Origin: Ahaetulla prasina
Taxonomy: Eukaryota; Chordata; Lepidosauria; Squamata; Colubridae
Direction: 5' to 3'
DNA length: 64,000 bases
Assembly: GCF_028640845.1 (NCBI RefSeq)
Contig: NC_080546.1
Location: 18,449,020 to 18,513,019 of the forward strand
Shown here: positions 52,575 through 62,846 of the stretch, in pieces
Position numbering within the stretch: position 1 is the stretch's first letter
How the letters are laid out: each line of letters opens with the position of its first letter
Made by a program: the position numbers and the translations under genes
The notes under the pieces: model-generated
Told to the model about the DNA's origin: nothing
What the model saw: the letters and a program-made list of their open reading frames with translations, nothing else
Database searches by the model: none

Positions 52575-54134
52575 TTATTTTTCAACGTAATCACACAAAT
52601 AGACTGGGCGTCTCCTGACTCTTTCAGACCTGCGCAGTTCATTCCCTGGGAGTGGGTTGAGCTGACCGGAGGGGCTGTTTGCTCCTCTCAGCTCCTCCTC
52701 TAGGCCATCCGGCCCTGGATTACTTGCAGAGTCGTCCCTGCTGTTTTCTAATGGAACCTGTTGGCGTCGCTGGACCTCCGGGAACTCAGATAAGTCCTGC
52801 GACTTTCCCGGGTTAGAGTCAGCTGTGGATTCAAACATTGTATAGTCAGGGCCTGTTTTGTCTAACTCGAATTGTTCGGCTATTCGTTTCCTTATTTGAT
52901 CTATGTGGCGCCTCCACACTCGGCCATCCTTTAACTCCACTAAGTATGATTTTGGACCTGTTATGTTTAGGATTTTTCCTGCTACCCAGGTCGGGCCTTC
53001 ACCATAGTTGTGTGCCCACACTCGGTCGCCTATTTCCATCCCTCTTGTTTTTTCGAGTCCCCCCTTGTAACCGTCTGGTGTATAGTTTGGATTTAAACGG
53101 TCTAGTGGGCACCTGAGCTTTCGGCCCATTAATAATTCCGCGGGGCTTCTGCCGGTTGTGGCACAGGGGGTTCTGTGTTGGACGGCCAGAAAAACGTCTA
53201 TTTTTGTTTGCCAGTCGCCTGGCTTGAGCCTGGACAATGCCTCTTTTGCGCTCCGGACAAAACGCTCTGCAAGGCCATTCGTCGCAGGGTGGAAAGGCGC
53301 CGAGAGGGCATGCCGGATGCCCTCTTCTGCCAAGTACTCCTCGAACTGGGTTGCCGTGAATTGCGGGCCGTTATCGGATACTAGCGTGTCGGGCAACCCA
53401 TGGGTTAAAAATAGGTGCCATAGGACTGAGATCACGGCCTCGGCTGTCATGGATCTCATGAGAATGATTTCCAGCCATTTGGAGTAGGCATCAACTACTA
53501 CCAGGAAGGTTTGGCCGTGGAAGGGGCCGGCAAAGTCAATGTGGATTCTAGACCAGGGCCCTTGGGGTCTTTCCCATTCCCGAACTGGGGCCGTTGGGGG
53601 TAGCGGTCTGGACTCCTGGCAGGCCTGGCATTTCCCTACCCTTTCAACAATTTCGGAGTCCATTAAGGGCCACCACACATAGCTTCTCGCTAGACCCTTC
53701 ATCCTTACGATCCCTGGGTGACCCTCGTGGAGGAGATCCAACACCCTTTTCCTCAATTTCTCTGGGATCACCACTCGATCCCCCCATAGCAGGCACCCCC
53801 CTTGAGCCGAAAGTTCCCCACGTTTCTTTACAAATTCTTTAAAACGCTCGCCCGGCGCAGCGGGCCACCCTCTTTGTACCCAACCAAGTACAGTTCTCAA
53901 AATAATGTCCCGGTATGACGCCCGAGCCACCTCCTTAGACGTGACTGGGCCAGAGTCCAGAGAGTCAATTAACAGTATGGGCGTCCCCGGAGTGGGGTCC
54001 TCGATCGCCCCTGGTAGTGGGCATCTGCTTAATGCGTCCGCATGCCCCAACTCTTTTCCTGGCCGATGCTGCAGTTTGTAGGAGTAGGCGGCTAAAAAGA
54101 TAGTCCATCGGGTCAATCGGGGCGAAAGTGCCAC
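52575..54134 (-). CDS. gypsy pol C-terminal part: RNase H end and integrase
   Basis: A 519-codon open frame. Residues 8-38 (TRWTIFLAAYSYKLQHRPGK, then HADALSRCP) are the RNase H end. The integrase zinc-binding site is H136, H139, C169, C172. The catalytic triad is D200 (HIDFAGPF), D254 (VSDNGPQF) and E290 (NGLAERF), with exactly 35 residues between the second D and E. Around 380-425 a GPY/F-like motif (GPKSYLVELKDG, RRHIDQIRKR) follows. The acidic/proline tail has no clear chromodomain. In an active element this would be the end of a longer pol; here the upstream RT is broken, so the ATG is only the first in the open frame. All catalytic residues are present, in contrast to the RT. Confidence 0.9.
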   Translation of the reverse strand: MALSPRLTRWTIFLAAYSYKLQHRPGKELGHADALSRCPLPGAIEDPTPGTPILLIDSLDSGPVTSKEVARASYRDIILRTVLGWVQRGWPAAPGERFKEFVKKRGELSAQGGCLLWGDRVVIPEKLRKRVLDLLHEGHPGIVRMKGLARSYVWWPLMDSEIVERVGKCQACQESRPLPPTAPVREWERPQGPWSRIHIDFAGPFHGQTFLVVVDAYSKWLEIILMRSMTAEAVISVLWHLFLTHGLPDTLVSDNGPQFTATQFEEYLAEEGIRHALSAPFHPATNGLAERFVRSAKEALSRLKPGDWQTKIDVFLAVQHRTPCATTGRSPAELLMGRKLRCPLDRLNPNYTPDGYKGGLEKTRGMEIGDRVWAHNYGEGPTWVAGKILNITGPKSYLVELKDGRVWRRHIDQIRKRIAEQFELDKTGPDYTMFESTADSNPGKSQDLSEFPEVQRRQQVPLENSRDDSASNPGPDGLEEELRGANSPSGQLNPLPGNELRRSERVRRRPVYLCDYVEK

Positions 54135-55297
54135 AGGCGTTGGGCGGTCGCCAGCCAGTAACCCTAACAGTGGTCTATGGTCTGTAACAATTTCAAAGTC
54201 TCTACCAAAACGTATTCGTGAAACTTTTTACCCTGACACTATAGCTAGAGCTTCCTTATCCAACTGACTATAGTTCCTCTCTGTCGAGGACATCGTTCTG
54301 GAGTAGAAGGCTATTGGGGCTTCTGTGCCATTTGGAAGCCTGTGGCTGAGCACAGCCCCACCCGTAAGGGGAAGCATCGCAAACTAATACCAATGGCATT
54401 GTGCTATGATACTGAATCAGTAAGCTATCGCCGAGAGTAGGTTTTTACTGCTTGAAAGCCCTAGCTTCCGACTTTCCCCAAGACCAAACAGTATTCTTTC
54501 CCAGTAACTTATGTAGCGGCTCGGCAACGGTTGCCTTATTTTTCAAAAGACCGCGTAAAGTTCACTAGACCCAGGAATGCCTGTAGCTCTGTTTTGTTTT
54601 TGGGCGCTGGAGCCTTTCTTATTGCCTTGACCTTGCTCTCAGTGGGTGGATTCCTTCCTTGTCTATTCTGTAGCCCAAGAACTCTACGGATTCTACCCCT
54701 ATTTGGCATTTGTTCACTTTAACCTTTAGACCGCTGACCGGAAAATGCCCAGAACTTTTCTTAAACGTTCCCACAATTCTTCTAAATTTTCGGCTGATAC
54801 CAATACATCATCAAAATAGGGGACTACCCCCGGGAGCCCTTGCAGAAGTCGCTCCATTAAATTTTGAAATAGGCCAGGTGCCACACTCACCCCAAACTGT
54901 AACCGGGTACACTTGGAAGCACCTCTGTGAGTCACAATTGTCTGGGCTTCGCTGTGTTGGCGTCTACGGCAGTTGTTGATAGGCTTGGGCCAAATCTAAT
55001 TTGGCAAAACGTGCCCTTGCCCCAGCGAGTGCAGCAAGTGTTGCACCACGGGACCGGTAAGCGCTTTTGCAAGGCTTTGTTTAACGTTGCCTTGTAGTCA
55101 GCGCAGATTCTAACTGACCCATCTGGCTTCACTGGGGTGACGATTGGCGTCTCCCACTTTGCATGATCGACTGGCACCAGTATCCCCTGACTGATGAGCT
55201 TGTCTATCTCCCTGTCAATCTTGGGTTTAAGGGCGAAAGGGACCCTCCTTGCTTTTAACCGTATGGGGCTACCTGGGGTCTAAATTGAAGGAAATAG
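54135..55297 (-). pseudogene. gypsy reverse transcriptase/RNase H region, frameshifted
   Basis: RT blocks are recognisable in separate short minus-strand frames: [20 protein letters not shown] (about 55,080-55,140), FGVSVAPGLFQNLMERLL and the catalytic-site strand VPYFDDVLVS (about 54,800-54,880). They lie in different frames with several small deletions or insertions between them. RNase H sequence upstream of 54,134 is likewise broken. The region lost coding ability while flanking gag and integrase stayed open. Confidence 0.8.
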
Positions 55298-55588
55298 GGG
55301 TCCCTTGTACTTGCCCAGGCAGTCCTTGAAAACATCTTCGAATTCGTCCATGAGTGTGTCTTTAGGTTAAAGTCACTTCTGTAGATGCCAGTCACTCCCA
55401 TGCCCAATGCACGGAACCAGTCTAGTCCCAACAAACTTGGCAGGGTCCCTTGTACTTGCCCAGGCAGTCCTTGAAAACATCTTCGAATTCGTCCATGAGT
55501 GTGTCCTTTAGGTTAAAGTCATTTCTGTAGATGCCAGTCACTCCCATGCCCAACGCACGGAACCAGTCTAGTCCCAACAAACTTGGCA
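55298..55588. repeat. 145-bp tandem duplication inside the gypsy element
   Basis: GGGTCCCTTGTACTTGCCCA starts both units (55,298 and 55,443). The units differ by a few bases and one indel (145 and 146 bp). The shared GGGTCCCTT at the junctions suggests slippage. Neither length is a multiple of three, so it breaks the gag-pro/pol frame. Confidence 0.9.
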
Positions 55589-56750
55589 GGGTCCCTTCGA
55601 CTATCGTGATGGGCAGGGTCTTCTTGTGTGGTCCGTACTCGACGCGGACGGAGGTGGTCCCTCGAACAGGGATGCGATTCCCTTGGTAGTCGTGAACTCT
55701 TAGCCGCTGTGTTTGCAGTTTGCGTTTGGCGATTTTCGGCAAAGCTTTCGCAAAAGTGTCCCAGGACATGATTGTGATCGCTGACCCTGTGTCCACTTCT
55801 AGTCGGCACGGCACTCCTTCGATTTTCGGTTTTGTGAAGATTTTCTTCTCCACCCGGGTTGCTGCGCGGCCGACTATCACGGTCGTTCGATTTGAGTTCA
55901 CGCCCTTTTTGTTTTGACCAATCACGGGTCGCCTAGCCGATCCCGCGCTCTGATTGGTTGGTTTGAATTTTCGGCGGGAAGGTTGGGGTGCTCGACAGAC
56001 TTGAGCCAGGTGCCCCTTCTTCTCGCACCGCCGACATGTAGCGTCCTTGAACTTGCATTGTTGACGCTGGTGTTGCCCTCCGCAACTTCCGCATTCATCC
56101 CGGTCTTCTTTGCCCCTTCTCCCGGTGAGACAAACTCCTTCCTCATCCTCGCCGTCTGATTCGGTCTGGATTTCTTCGTTGTGGACCGGGGTTGATTTTG
56201 TGCTCGCCGTTGGCGTGAGTGGCTTTTGTAGGGTTTCCGCCGCTTGGGTGGACATCTCATGAGCTCTGGCTTCGTCCAGAGCGTTTGCCAGCGTTAGATT
56301 GCTTTTTGATAGCAGCCGCCTCCGCAAACGCATGTCTCTGACCCCACGGATGAGTTGCTCTAACAGCTCCTCATCCAAGTCTCGGTACCCACAATCCTTA
56401 GAGGCTTTCCTCAGGGCGGCCATGTATTCGCTGATGGATTTGCCCTCCTGCTGTCTGCGCTCTCCAAATTCAAAACGCCGTACATATTTGGACGGTGTTG
56501 GTGCGAAATGGTTCTTCAATAGATTTTGCAGAGTTTGCCACGATACCGATTGTACCGGCGTTGGCTCTGCCAGGGCTTCCGCGATGTCGATGACCTCGGG
56601 ACCACAGTGGCTCAGGAAATACGCCCTTTTGCGGTTGTCTGGAACTCCTTGCAGCTCGTTTGCCTCGAGGAAGCTCTCGAAACGGGTCATGTACGTTCCC
56701 CATTTCTCCCTGGACGGGTCAAACGGCGCGGGCGGAGTGTAGCTGGCCAT
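55422..56750 (-). CDS. gypsy gag-protease frame
   Basis: A 442-codon open frame starting MASYTPPAPFDPSREKWGTY, about 100 bases inside the 5' LTR. Residues 15-165 are a retrotransposon Gag capsid-like helical region (FEFGERRQQEGKSISEYMA; LLEQLIRGVRDMRLRRRLL). Two zinc knuckles follow: C220-C223-H227-C232 (short form) and C239-C242-H247-C252 (classic CCHC). The aspartic protease active site is DTGSA at 320-324, with the later LLGLDWF strand near 393. The C-terminus (last about 8 residues) is altered by the tandem duplication. Gag packages RNA and the protease processes the polyprotein. The frame is open but the element is defective downstream. Confidence 0.9.
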   Translation of the reverse strand: MASYTPPAPFDPSREKWGTYMTRFESFLEANELQGVPDNRKRAYFLSHCGPEVIDIAEALAEPTPVQSVSWQTLQNLLKNHFAPTPSKYVRRFEFGERRQQEGKSISEYMAALRKASKDCGYRDLDEELLEQLIRGVRDMRLRRRLLSKSNLTLANALDEARAHEMSTQAAETLQKPLTPTASTKSTPVHNEEIQTESDGEDEEGVCLTGRRGKEDRDECGSCGGQHQRQQCKFKDATCRRCEKKGHLAQVCRAPQPSRRKFKPTNQSAGSARRPVIGQNKKGVNSNRTTVIVGRAATRVEKKIFTKPKIEGVPCRLEVDTGSAITIMSWDTFAKALPKIAKRKLQTQRLRVHDYQGNRIPVRGTTSVRVEYGPHKKTLPITIVEGTLPSLLGLDWFRALGMGVTGIYRNDFNLKDTLMDEFEDVFKDCLGKYKGPCQVCWD

Positions 56751-56847
56751 CGCTGCATTTCCTCCCTGGGCTTTGCTGGGTTCGGTTCTTCGTGCGTTCA
56801 GCTCGTTCCTGGTGCTCTTAACCTCGAGATCCCATCCTCGTCGCCAG

Positions 56848-57025
56848 TGTTAAGTTCGGGCATTAACGAGGCAGGAGACCAGGGTAGTGACAACAGCTCT
56901 TTAATATAGGGTGAACCCAGCGTCCTGGCTGGGGAAAAACCTCTCCTTATATATAGTTTAACCGGCGGCTTCAACCAATCAGCAACGTGCTTGTTTCCCG
57001 CCAAAACATTTAAAGATACATTACA
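56848..57025 (-). repeat. gypsy 5' LTR
   Basis: Partner of the 52,346 LTR. Immediately inside (minus sense) is TGGCGACGAGGATGGGA, a likely primer-binding site whose tRNA I cannot name. Confidence 0.92.
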
Positions 57026-57231
57026 TCTGGGAGGCCCGTTTTTCGCCCTCCCAAAGCCTCTGTGCAGGCCTTGCACTTACCTGGCATCCAAAATGGGCTG
57101 TGTGGAGATTCCTGGGAGGGGTGGGGTGGGCGGGTCGGGGCCAGCCAATCCTTGCAACTACTGGTTCGGTGAACCAGATGTAAAATTAGCATCGGTTTAC
57201 CCGAACCGGCTGAGTCCCACCCTTGGTTCAG

Positions 57232-58485
57232 CCTTGAAGGAAATGGTGTGATACCCTTCTCTCAAGAGACCATTGCTAAATCCTTCCATTCTGGATAGCT
57301 GTTGACTAATTTCTAATGTTCCCTCTGTGGGGAAGGTTGTGGAGAAGGTATCAGACAGTGGTTTTAGACCAACCCCGGTCTGTGGACCGGCCCTGATTCT
57401 CAGCATGCCAGAAACCAGGTTGTGCAAACAAGCGAAAACAATACAATTTTGTATTTAAAAAATTCCAAAACTACTTTAGGCATAGCATAATAAACTGAAT
57501 GAAAAGCAGTCGGGAACAGCTAATAAAAACATGGCTTTGGACTCTTTAAAATATTTGACCAGCAGCTCTCCATGGCAGAACATTATGCATGGTTAAAGTA
57601 AGATTTAAAAATCTTTTTTTATTTGATTCTTTCTGCATTATGTGCATGTCCAATTATATTAAATAGTACTTTTTGTAGATATTCTGATTTATTATTGTCA
57701 GGAAATATGACTGTAATCATATAATTTCAAAAGTTCATTAGCTAATTTAAAAAAATGATATGCCTCAGAACCCAGGCCCTATTTGTAGACGATATATCTG
57801 CACTGCTTTGTTTTTTCATACAGAGATAAATAAGATTTTGTTGTAAAATAGATTGGTTTTTGCAAAAGGAATTGGTTTGGAAGCAAGCTACTTAGCACCT
57901 GGGTTTATACTGCTAAACAAAGAATTTCAATAAAATTGAATTGTGAATTGTTTTGCTATATTAGCAAGTGAATGAATAATTGCTTAGGCCACAAAATTAA
58001 TAAGAGAAATGATTGTGCTTGAAAGATTTCTCCTCCCCACTCCTTCTTACTGCATCTCAATCTTTCAGTAATTTTTCACTTGGATAAATTCACAGCCATT
58101 TAGCTTTTTGACTACCATGGATTTCCTAGATCATCATTGATTCTGTACAGATAGTCCTTATTTATTCCTCTATAGAAATGGAACAAAAGAAATGGGAGTA
58201 GAGGAGAACAACCACAGAAGGAAAACAGAATAGCTTGTATTGATCCACTACTATTTTCAGGCTAATATTGCAATTTGACTGGGGTGGAAATGGCTAGTCT
58301 AATCTAACCTATTGAAAGAGCCAATAGAGTAAAAAAAAAGAATTGGCAATTGCAGATTGTAAAAACTGTTAGTGTTCTTGAGAAAATACAGCTGCAAAGG
58401 TTAGATCTCACTTCTGCGTTTACTCAGATCATTCATTCTGTTCATTGCTGTCAATAACATTATATTGGAGTAAGCAGGGTAAAAG
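57232..58485. other. 1.25 kb without recognised feature
   Basis: A CCCGGTCTGTGGACCGG palindrome (57,382-57,399) may be a hAT remnant. The rest is AT-rich and unassigned. Confidence 0.4.
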
Positions 58486-58738
58486 TAAAGGTAAAGGTTC
58501 CCCTCGCACATATGTGCTAGTTTTTCCCAATTCTAGGGGTGGTGCTCATCTCCGTTTCAAAGCGGAAGAACCAGCGCTGTCCAAAGACGTCTCAGTGGTC
58601 ATGTGCCCAGCATGACTAGACGTCAAAGGCACACGGAACGCTGTTACCTTCCCACCAAAGGTGGTCCCTATTTTTCTACTTGCATTTTTTACGTGCTTTA
58701 GGACTGTTAGGTTGGCAGAAGCTGGGACAAGTAAGCAG
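58486..58738 (-). mobile_element. Sauria-type tRNA SINE (minus), head missing
   Basis: AGTAAAGGTAAAGGTTCCCC to TTGGCAGAAGCTGGGACAAG matches the 3' two-thirds of the 33,523 SINE. The tRNA-like part is absent. Confidence 0.8.
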
Positions 58739-58751
58739 GGTAGACCATGCC

Positions 58752-58905
58752 AATTTTGGGAAGCCCCCCTCCTAGAAGAATGAAATATTTTAGGGAATAT
58801 TAAAAAGGCAGAATATTATATTTCCCTAAAGGGAGAAATGGAAAAGCGTGTTCTTAAAGGCAGAAAGCAGAATCATTCTTTCTTAATAGTCCCCCACACC
58901 CAGCA
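58752..58905 (+). mobile_element. LTR-A family fragment (plus)
   Basis: TCCTAGAAGAATGAAATATT and AATATTAAAAAGGCAGAATA are the reverse of the LTR-A end at 11,760-11,810. The rest of the LTR is not found. Confidence 0.65.
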
Positions 58906-59224
58906 GATATTTTGTGCCCATTAAGAAAGACTGGGCCAGCCTATCTACAAAACAAAAGATCTTCAGCTCCAAGGTGATGGGATTAAGAACAGGACATGAT
59001 CATTCAGTATATAATAGGATTAACCCACTACCATTTAGCAGAAGACACAGATCTCACTACATTGCACAATCTCCTAAGGGCATTTTAGACATTGTACAAC
59101 CCCGCCACACCCAGCAGCATCTCTGAAATTTATAAAAATCCATGTACTCATCAAACCAATTGGTCAGCTGCATCAGAATCACAAACCTTGGTGGTTCTGT
59201 GGACCTTCTTTCCAACCTCTTCGT
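58906..59224. other. no recognised feature
   Basis: Possibly further LTR-A-related sequence, not confirmed. Confidence 0.3.
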
Positions 59225-59359
59225 CAAGGGTGCCAAACTCGCGTCATCATAGTGGCATCAGATGACATATCGGGACTTTTCCCTCCTTCGCTAAACCGGG
59301 TGTGGGTGTGGCCAGCACATGATGCATCCCGCCCACAGGCCACCAGATTGACAGCCCTG
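59225..59359. mobile_element. hAT-like MITE
   Basis: Ends CAAGGGTGCCAAACTCG and AGATTGACAGCCCTG, flanks CTCTTCGT/CTCTATGT (6 of 8). 135 bp. Confidence 0.75.
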
Positions 59360-59529
59360 CTCTATGTTGTTTCCAGAGTCTTTTCTCCCAGCTTGGAATT
59401 GGACCAGATGGATTTTTCTTCCGACACAACGATGAATTGAAAGTAATTAAAAACGAGAGAAGAATCCTTTTGATTTCATTGATATTTTACATCAGAGTTT
59501 CTCAACTGTACACTGTCTAAATAACATGA

Positions 59530-59675
59530 GTAGTTGCGGGTGCTCCGACTCTGCAGGTTTTTAAGAAGAGATTGGACAACATTTGTCTGAAATGGTATAG
59601 AGTTTCCTGCTTAAGCAGGGGGCTGGACTCAAAGACCTCCAATGTTCCTTCCAACTCTGTTATTCTGTTATTCTG
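59530..59675 (+). mobile_element. CR1 LINE 3' end
   Basis: TTTTTAAGAAGAGATTGGAC, AGCAGGGGGCTGGACTCAAA and terminal TTATTCTGTTATTCTG. Confidence 0.85.
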
Positions 59676-59823
59676 AGTACTACCATCCCCAGCCTAATAT
59701 AGATAATGTGCAGGAATGATCACTTATGTATTCTAGATCACCTGGAAAGACTGTCGTTGGATAAGATTGCTTTAAATGCATGGATTTATTGGATTTAGTT
59801 TATATCTCATATTTTGGCAAATA

Positions 59824-60199
59824 CAGTTAGTCCTTGATTTACAACAGTTCATTTAGTGACCATTCAAAGTTACAACAGCACTGAAAAAAAGTGACTTTTG
59901 ACCGTTTTTCACACTCACGACCATTGTTGCATCCCCATGGTCACATGATCGAAATTCAACCACTTAGCAACTGACTCATATTTATCATGGTTGCAGTGTC
60001 CCGGGGTCATGTGACAAGCAAAGTCAATGGGAATCCAGATTCACTTAATAACCGTGTTACTAATTCAACAACTGCACTGATTCACTTAACAACCGTGGCC
60101 AGAAAAGTTGTAAAATGGGTGCAAAACTCATTTAACAAATGTCTCACTTGGGAGCAAAAATTTTGGGCTCAATTGTGGCCATAAATCGAGGACTACTTA
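59824..60199. mobile_element. Tigger-like MITE, TA-flanked
   Basis: CAGTTAGTCCTTGATTTACA and ATAAATCGAGGACTACTTA with TA on both sides. 376 bp, many TCACTTAACAAC-type inner motifs. Confidence 0.8.
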
Positions 60200-60680
60200 T
60201 AGATTAAAGTGGTTACCAAAAATATATAATAAAGTATCTGTCTAACTGAAAACAGAATAAAGTTGCAACACTAATATTTTATCCCTCTCTCTCCCTCTCC
60301 CTCTCTCCCTTATCTGATACTCCTGAACTGAAAATTAATTTCTTAAAAAAAATAGAAATGAGGAGAGAAGAATCATACTTTCTCTGCCCTCAATTCTGTG
60401 GTTTCAGTCAGTCACCAATAAAGTGCTGGATTTCCTAGAGTTATCAGCAGTGCAAAATGCAGTGAGAAAACTATTAAAATGGAAATCAAACAATTGAAAG
60501 GAGGACTTTTCTTATGTTTCTGTCAGCCATGTCTAAAATGGTAGTGAAATTGCGAGTGTCTCTAGGCTGCTGTGCCTTTGAAATGCTATTTTGTTATAAT
60601 AACTATTTTAAAATATTTGATTCTTTTAAGGTTCCTCTCTCACATTTTATTGATTTTTTAGAAGTTTTTTATTTTTATTT
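60200..60680. other. no recognised feature
   Basis: A CTCTCCCT run (60,284-60,310) and nothing else recognised. Confidence 0.4.
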
Positions 60681-60681
60681 A

Positions 60682-61762
60682 TTTTATTTATTTATTTATT
60701 TATTCAATTTTTATACCGCCCTTCTCCCGAAGGACTCAGGGCGGTGTACAGCCAAGATAAAAACAAACAAGTACAAAATATACAATTTAAAATACTAATT
60801 AAAAAACTTATTATAAAAATGGCCATATATAACTAAAAATCCCATTAAAATTAATAATAAATTTAAAACCAATAAAAATAAAATTTAGATAAAATTTAGG
60901 CCAGCCCCGCGCGAATAAATAGATGAGTTTTCAATTTGCGGCGGAAGGTCCGAAGGTCAGGTATTTGGCGTAAACCCGGGGGAAGTTCGTTCCAGAGGGT
61001 GGGAGCCCCCACAGAGAAAGATCTTCCCCTGGGGGCCGCCAGCCGACATTGCTTGGCAGACGGCACCCTGAGAAGTCCCTCTCTGTGAGAGCGCACGGGT
61101 CGGTGGGAGGCATAAGGTAACAGCAGGCGGTCCCGTAAGTACCCAGGCCCTAAGCCATGGAGCGCTTTAAAGGTTGTAACCAAAACCTTAAAGTGCACCC
61201 GAAAGGCCACAGGCAGCCAGTGCAGTCTGCGCAGGAGCGGTGTTACACGGGAGCTATGCGGAGCTCCCTCTATCACCCGCACAGCTGCATTCTGGACCAA
61301 CTGCAGTCTCCGGGTGCACCTCAAGGGGAGCCCCATGTAGAGAGCATTACAATAATCCAAGCGAGAGGTAACGAGCACATGAGTGACTGTGCACAAGGCA
61401 TCCCGATCAAGGAAGGGGCGCAACTGCCGAACCAGGCGAACCTGGTGGAAGGCCCTCCTGGAGACGGCCGTCAAATGATCTTCAAACGACAGCCGTTCAT
61501 CCAGGAGAACACCTAAGTTGCGCACCCTATCCTTTGGGGCCAGTAACTCGCCTCCAACAGTCAGCTGCGGCTGCAGCTGACTGAATCGGGGTGCCGGCAT
61601 CCACAGCCACTCCATCTTGGAGGGATTAAGCTTGAGCCTGTTTCTCCCCATCCAGACCCGTACGGCTTCCAAACACCGGGACAGCACTTCAACAGCTTCG
61701 TTGGGGTGGCCCGGGGTGGAAAAGTACAGCTGAGTATCATCAGCGTACAGCTGGTATCTCAC
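60682..61762 (-). mobile_element. L2-like LINE, 5'-truncated
   Basis: The minus-strand copy comprises the RT C-terminal coding part (60,896-61,762), then a 3' UTR ending with TACACCGCCCTGAGTCCTTC and (AAATA)n. It is truncated just upstream of the RT active site. Confidence 0.85.
60896..61762 (-). pseudogene. L2-like ORF2 C-terminal fragment (RT motif onward)
   Basis: A 288-codon uninterrupted frame starts at the RT catalytic block (QLYADDTQLYF, residues 4-14). It continues with NRLKLNPSKMEWLWM and VRNLGVLLDERLSFEDHL, then the conserved C-terminal stretch LLRRLHWLPV and TLWNELPPGLRQIPDLRTFR. This is the L2/CR1-group ORF2 C-terminus. The N-terminal endonuclease and most of the RT palm are missing, so it cannot act. 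The clean frame points to a fairly recent insertion. The first Met is internal to the original protein. Confidence 0.85.
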
Positions 61763-61826
61763 AGCTGGAACTTTGAGAAAATGGTTGCCTCAGAGTTTTT
61801 AATTGGAGTTAGGGTTTTTCTGGAAT
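61763..61826 (+). mobile_element. LTR-C end fragment
   Basis: GGAACTTTGAGAAAATGGTT to TTTTTCTGGAATGC is identical to 62,781-62,840, the end of the LTR-C copy. Confidence 0.7.
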
Positions 61827-61922
61827 GCAGTTTGGAAAGTCAGCTAGAAAAACATTAAATGTACATGAGTCAGCTAGAAATACATTGAATGATGTATCGG
61901 GTATAATGTACTGGGAGTTAAA

Positions 61923-62137
61923 CAGAGGTGGGTTTCACATAATTTTTACTACCGGTTCGCCGCACACCGAAAATGTGAGCATGCGTGTGGCTTGCACACA
62001 TGCATGTGGCTTAGAAAACGTGGCTAAATAGGACAACATAGTTCCAGGGTGGGCGGGGCAGGGCGGGGGCTGGCCCACCTGCAGATCGTCATTACAGTTC
62101 TCCCAAACTGGCGCGAACTGGCTGAATACCACCACTG
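61923..62137. mobile_element. hAT-like MITE with 8-bp TSD
   Basis: Ends CAGAGGTGGGTTTCAC and GGCTGAATACCACCACTG, identical flanks GAGTTAAA (61,915-61,922; 62,138-62,145). Confidence 0.9.
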
Positions 62138-62457
62138 GAGTTAAAAATGTGTTCAATGGAATATGACATGGGGAATATTTAGCAATGAATGGATGAATGG
62201 AGTTGGATTTTTGTTTTAATAGTTTGAGTAGGCTGAAGACTTAGATTTGAGCCATTGCTCTCTGTTTACATAGCAAAATGGCGGTCACGCCTGCAGAATT
62301 TAAGTTTTTCTGAAGTTCTTTAAGATGTTTTGTCAGGTTTGAAATGTTCTTAGTTTTGTATTAGTTACAGGCATCATTCAATTGTTATCAGGAAGTCAAA
62401 GTGTTTTTGATTTTACATGTACAATCGTGTTGACATTTCCAGATCTCAAAAGACAAG

Positions 62458-62846
62458 TGCCAGCTTTGGAAGCCATATTAGCAATGGAAGCTTCCACACT
62501 ACCCCCTTCTTGGGTGTGGGAAAGTAAGAGAAGGGATTTAGTAGAGGGAATGTAGTTAGACAAAATAGCATTCTTCTTTTGGGTCAAGGTCATGGCAGTC
62601 CTGCATCTGGAGAAGGAGTGTTTGGAGTGATGTCTTGAGATGGGACAGATGGTGATTGGACCATGTGATGGGCTGATGGGTGCAGAGGATGGATTTGGGG
62701 TTTTTGATTTACTGAGGGAAAACCCGGAACTCTCAGATTTGGGTTTTCCCAGATGTGCCAGTATACCTACTATAATAAATGGAACTTTGAGAAAATGGTT
62801 GCCTCAGAGTTTTTAATTGGAGTTAGGGTTTTTCTGGAATGCTGTT
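62458..62846 (+). mobile_element. solo LTR, family LTR-C (plus)
   Basis: TGCCAGCTTTGGAAGCC to TTCTGGAATGCTG, about 389 bp. It corresponds to the reverse of 27,228-27,615. AATAAATGGAAC is the poly(A) region. Confidence 0.7.

Larger units (their letters stand above)
52346..57025 (-). mobile_element. Ty3/gypsy LTR retrotransposon, full length (4,680 bp)
   Basis: Two 178-bp LTRs, a 5-bp target duplication TCTGG (52,341-52,345; 57,026-57,030), a purine tract next to the 3' LTR, gag-protease and integrase frames. Order gag, protease, RT, RNase H, integrase places it in Ty3/gypsy. The CCHC fingers and protein style recall the Mag clade, but this is inference. No envelope-like frame exists. The RT part is broken, so it is not autonomous. 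Confidence 0.92.
52169..57223. mobile_element. hAT-like MITE hosting the gypsy element
   Basis: MITE parts are 52,169-52,345 and 57,026-57,223. Ends CTCGGGTGGGTTTCAAAA and GGCTGAGTCCCACCCT, identical 8-bp flanks TGGTTCAG (52,161-52,168; 57,224-57,231). A truncated relative is at 63,851. Confidence 0.88.

Noticed and set aside
52838..56909. Several 60-150 codon plus-strand frames across the gypsy element
   Set aside because: They are antisense shadows of gag and integrase.
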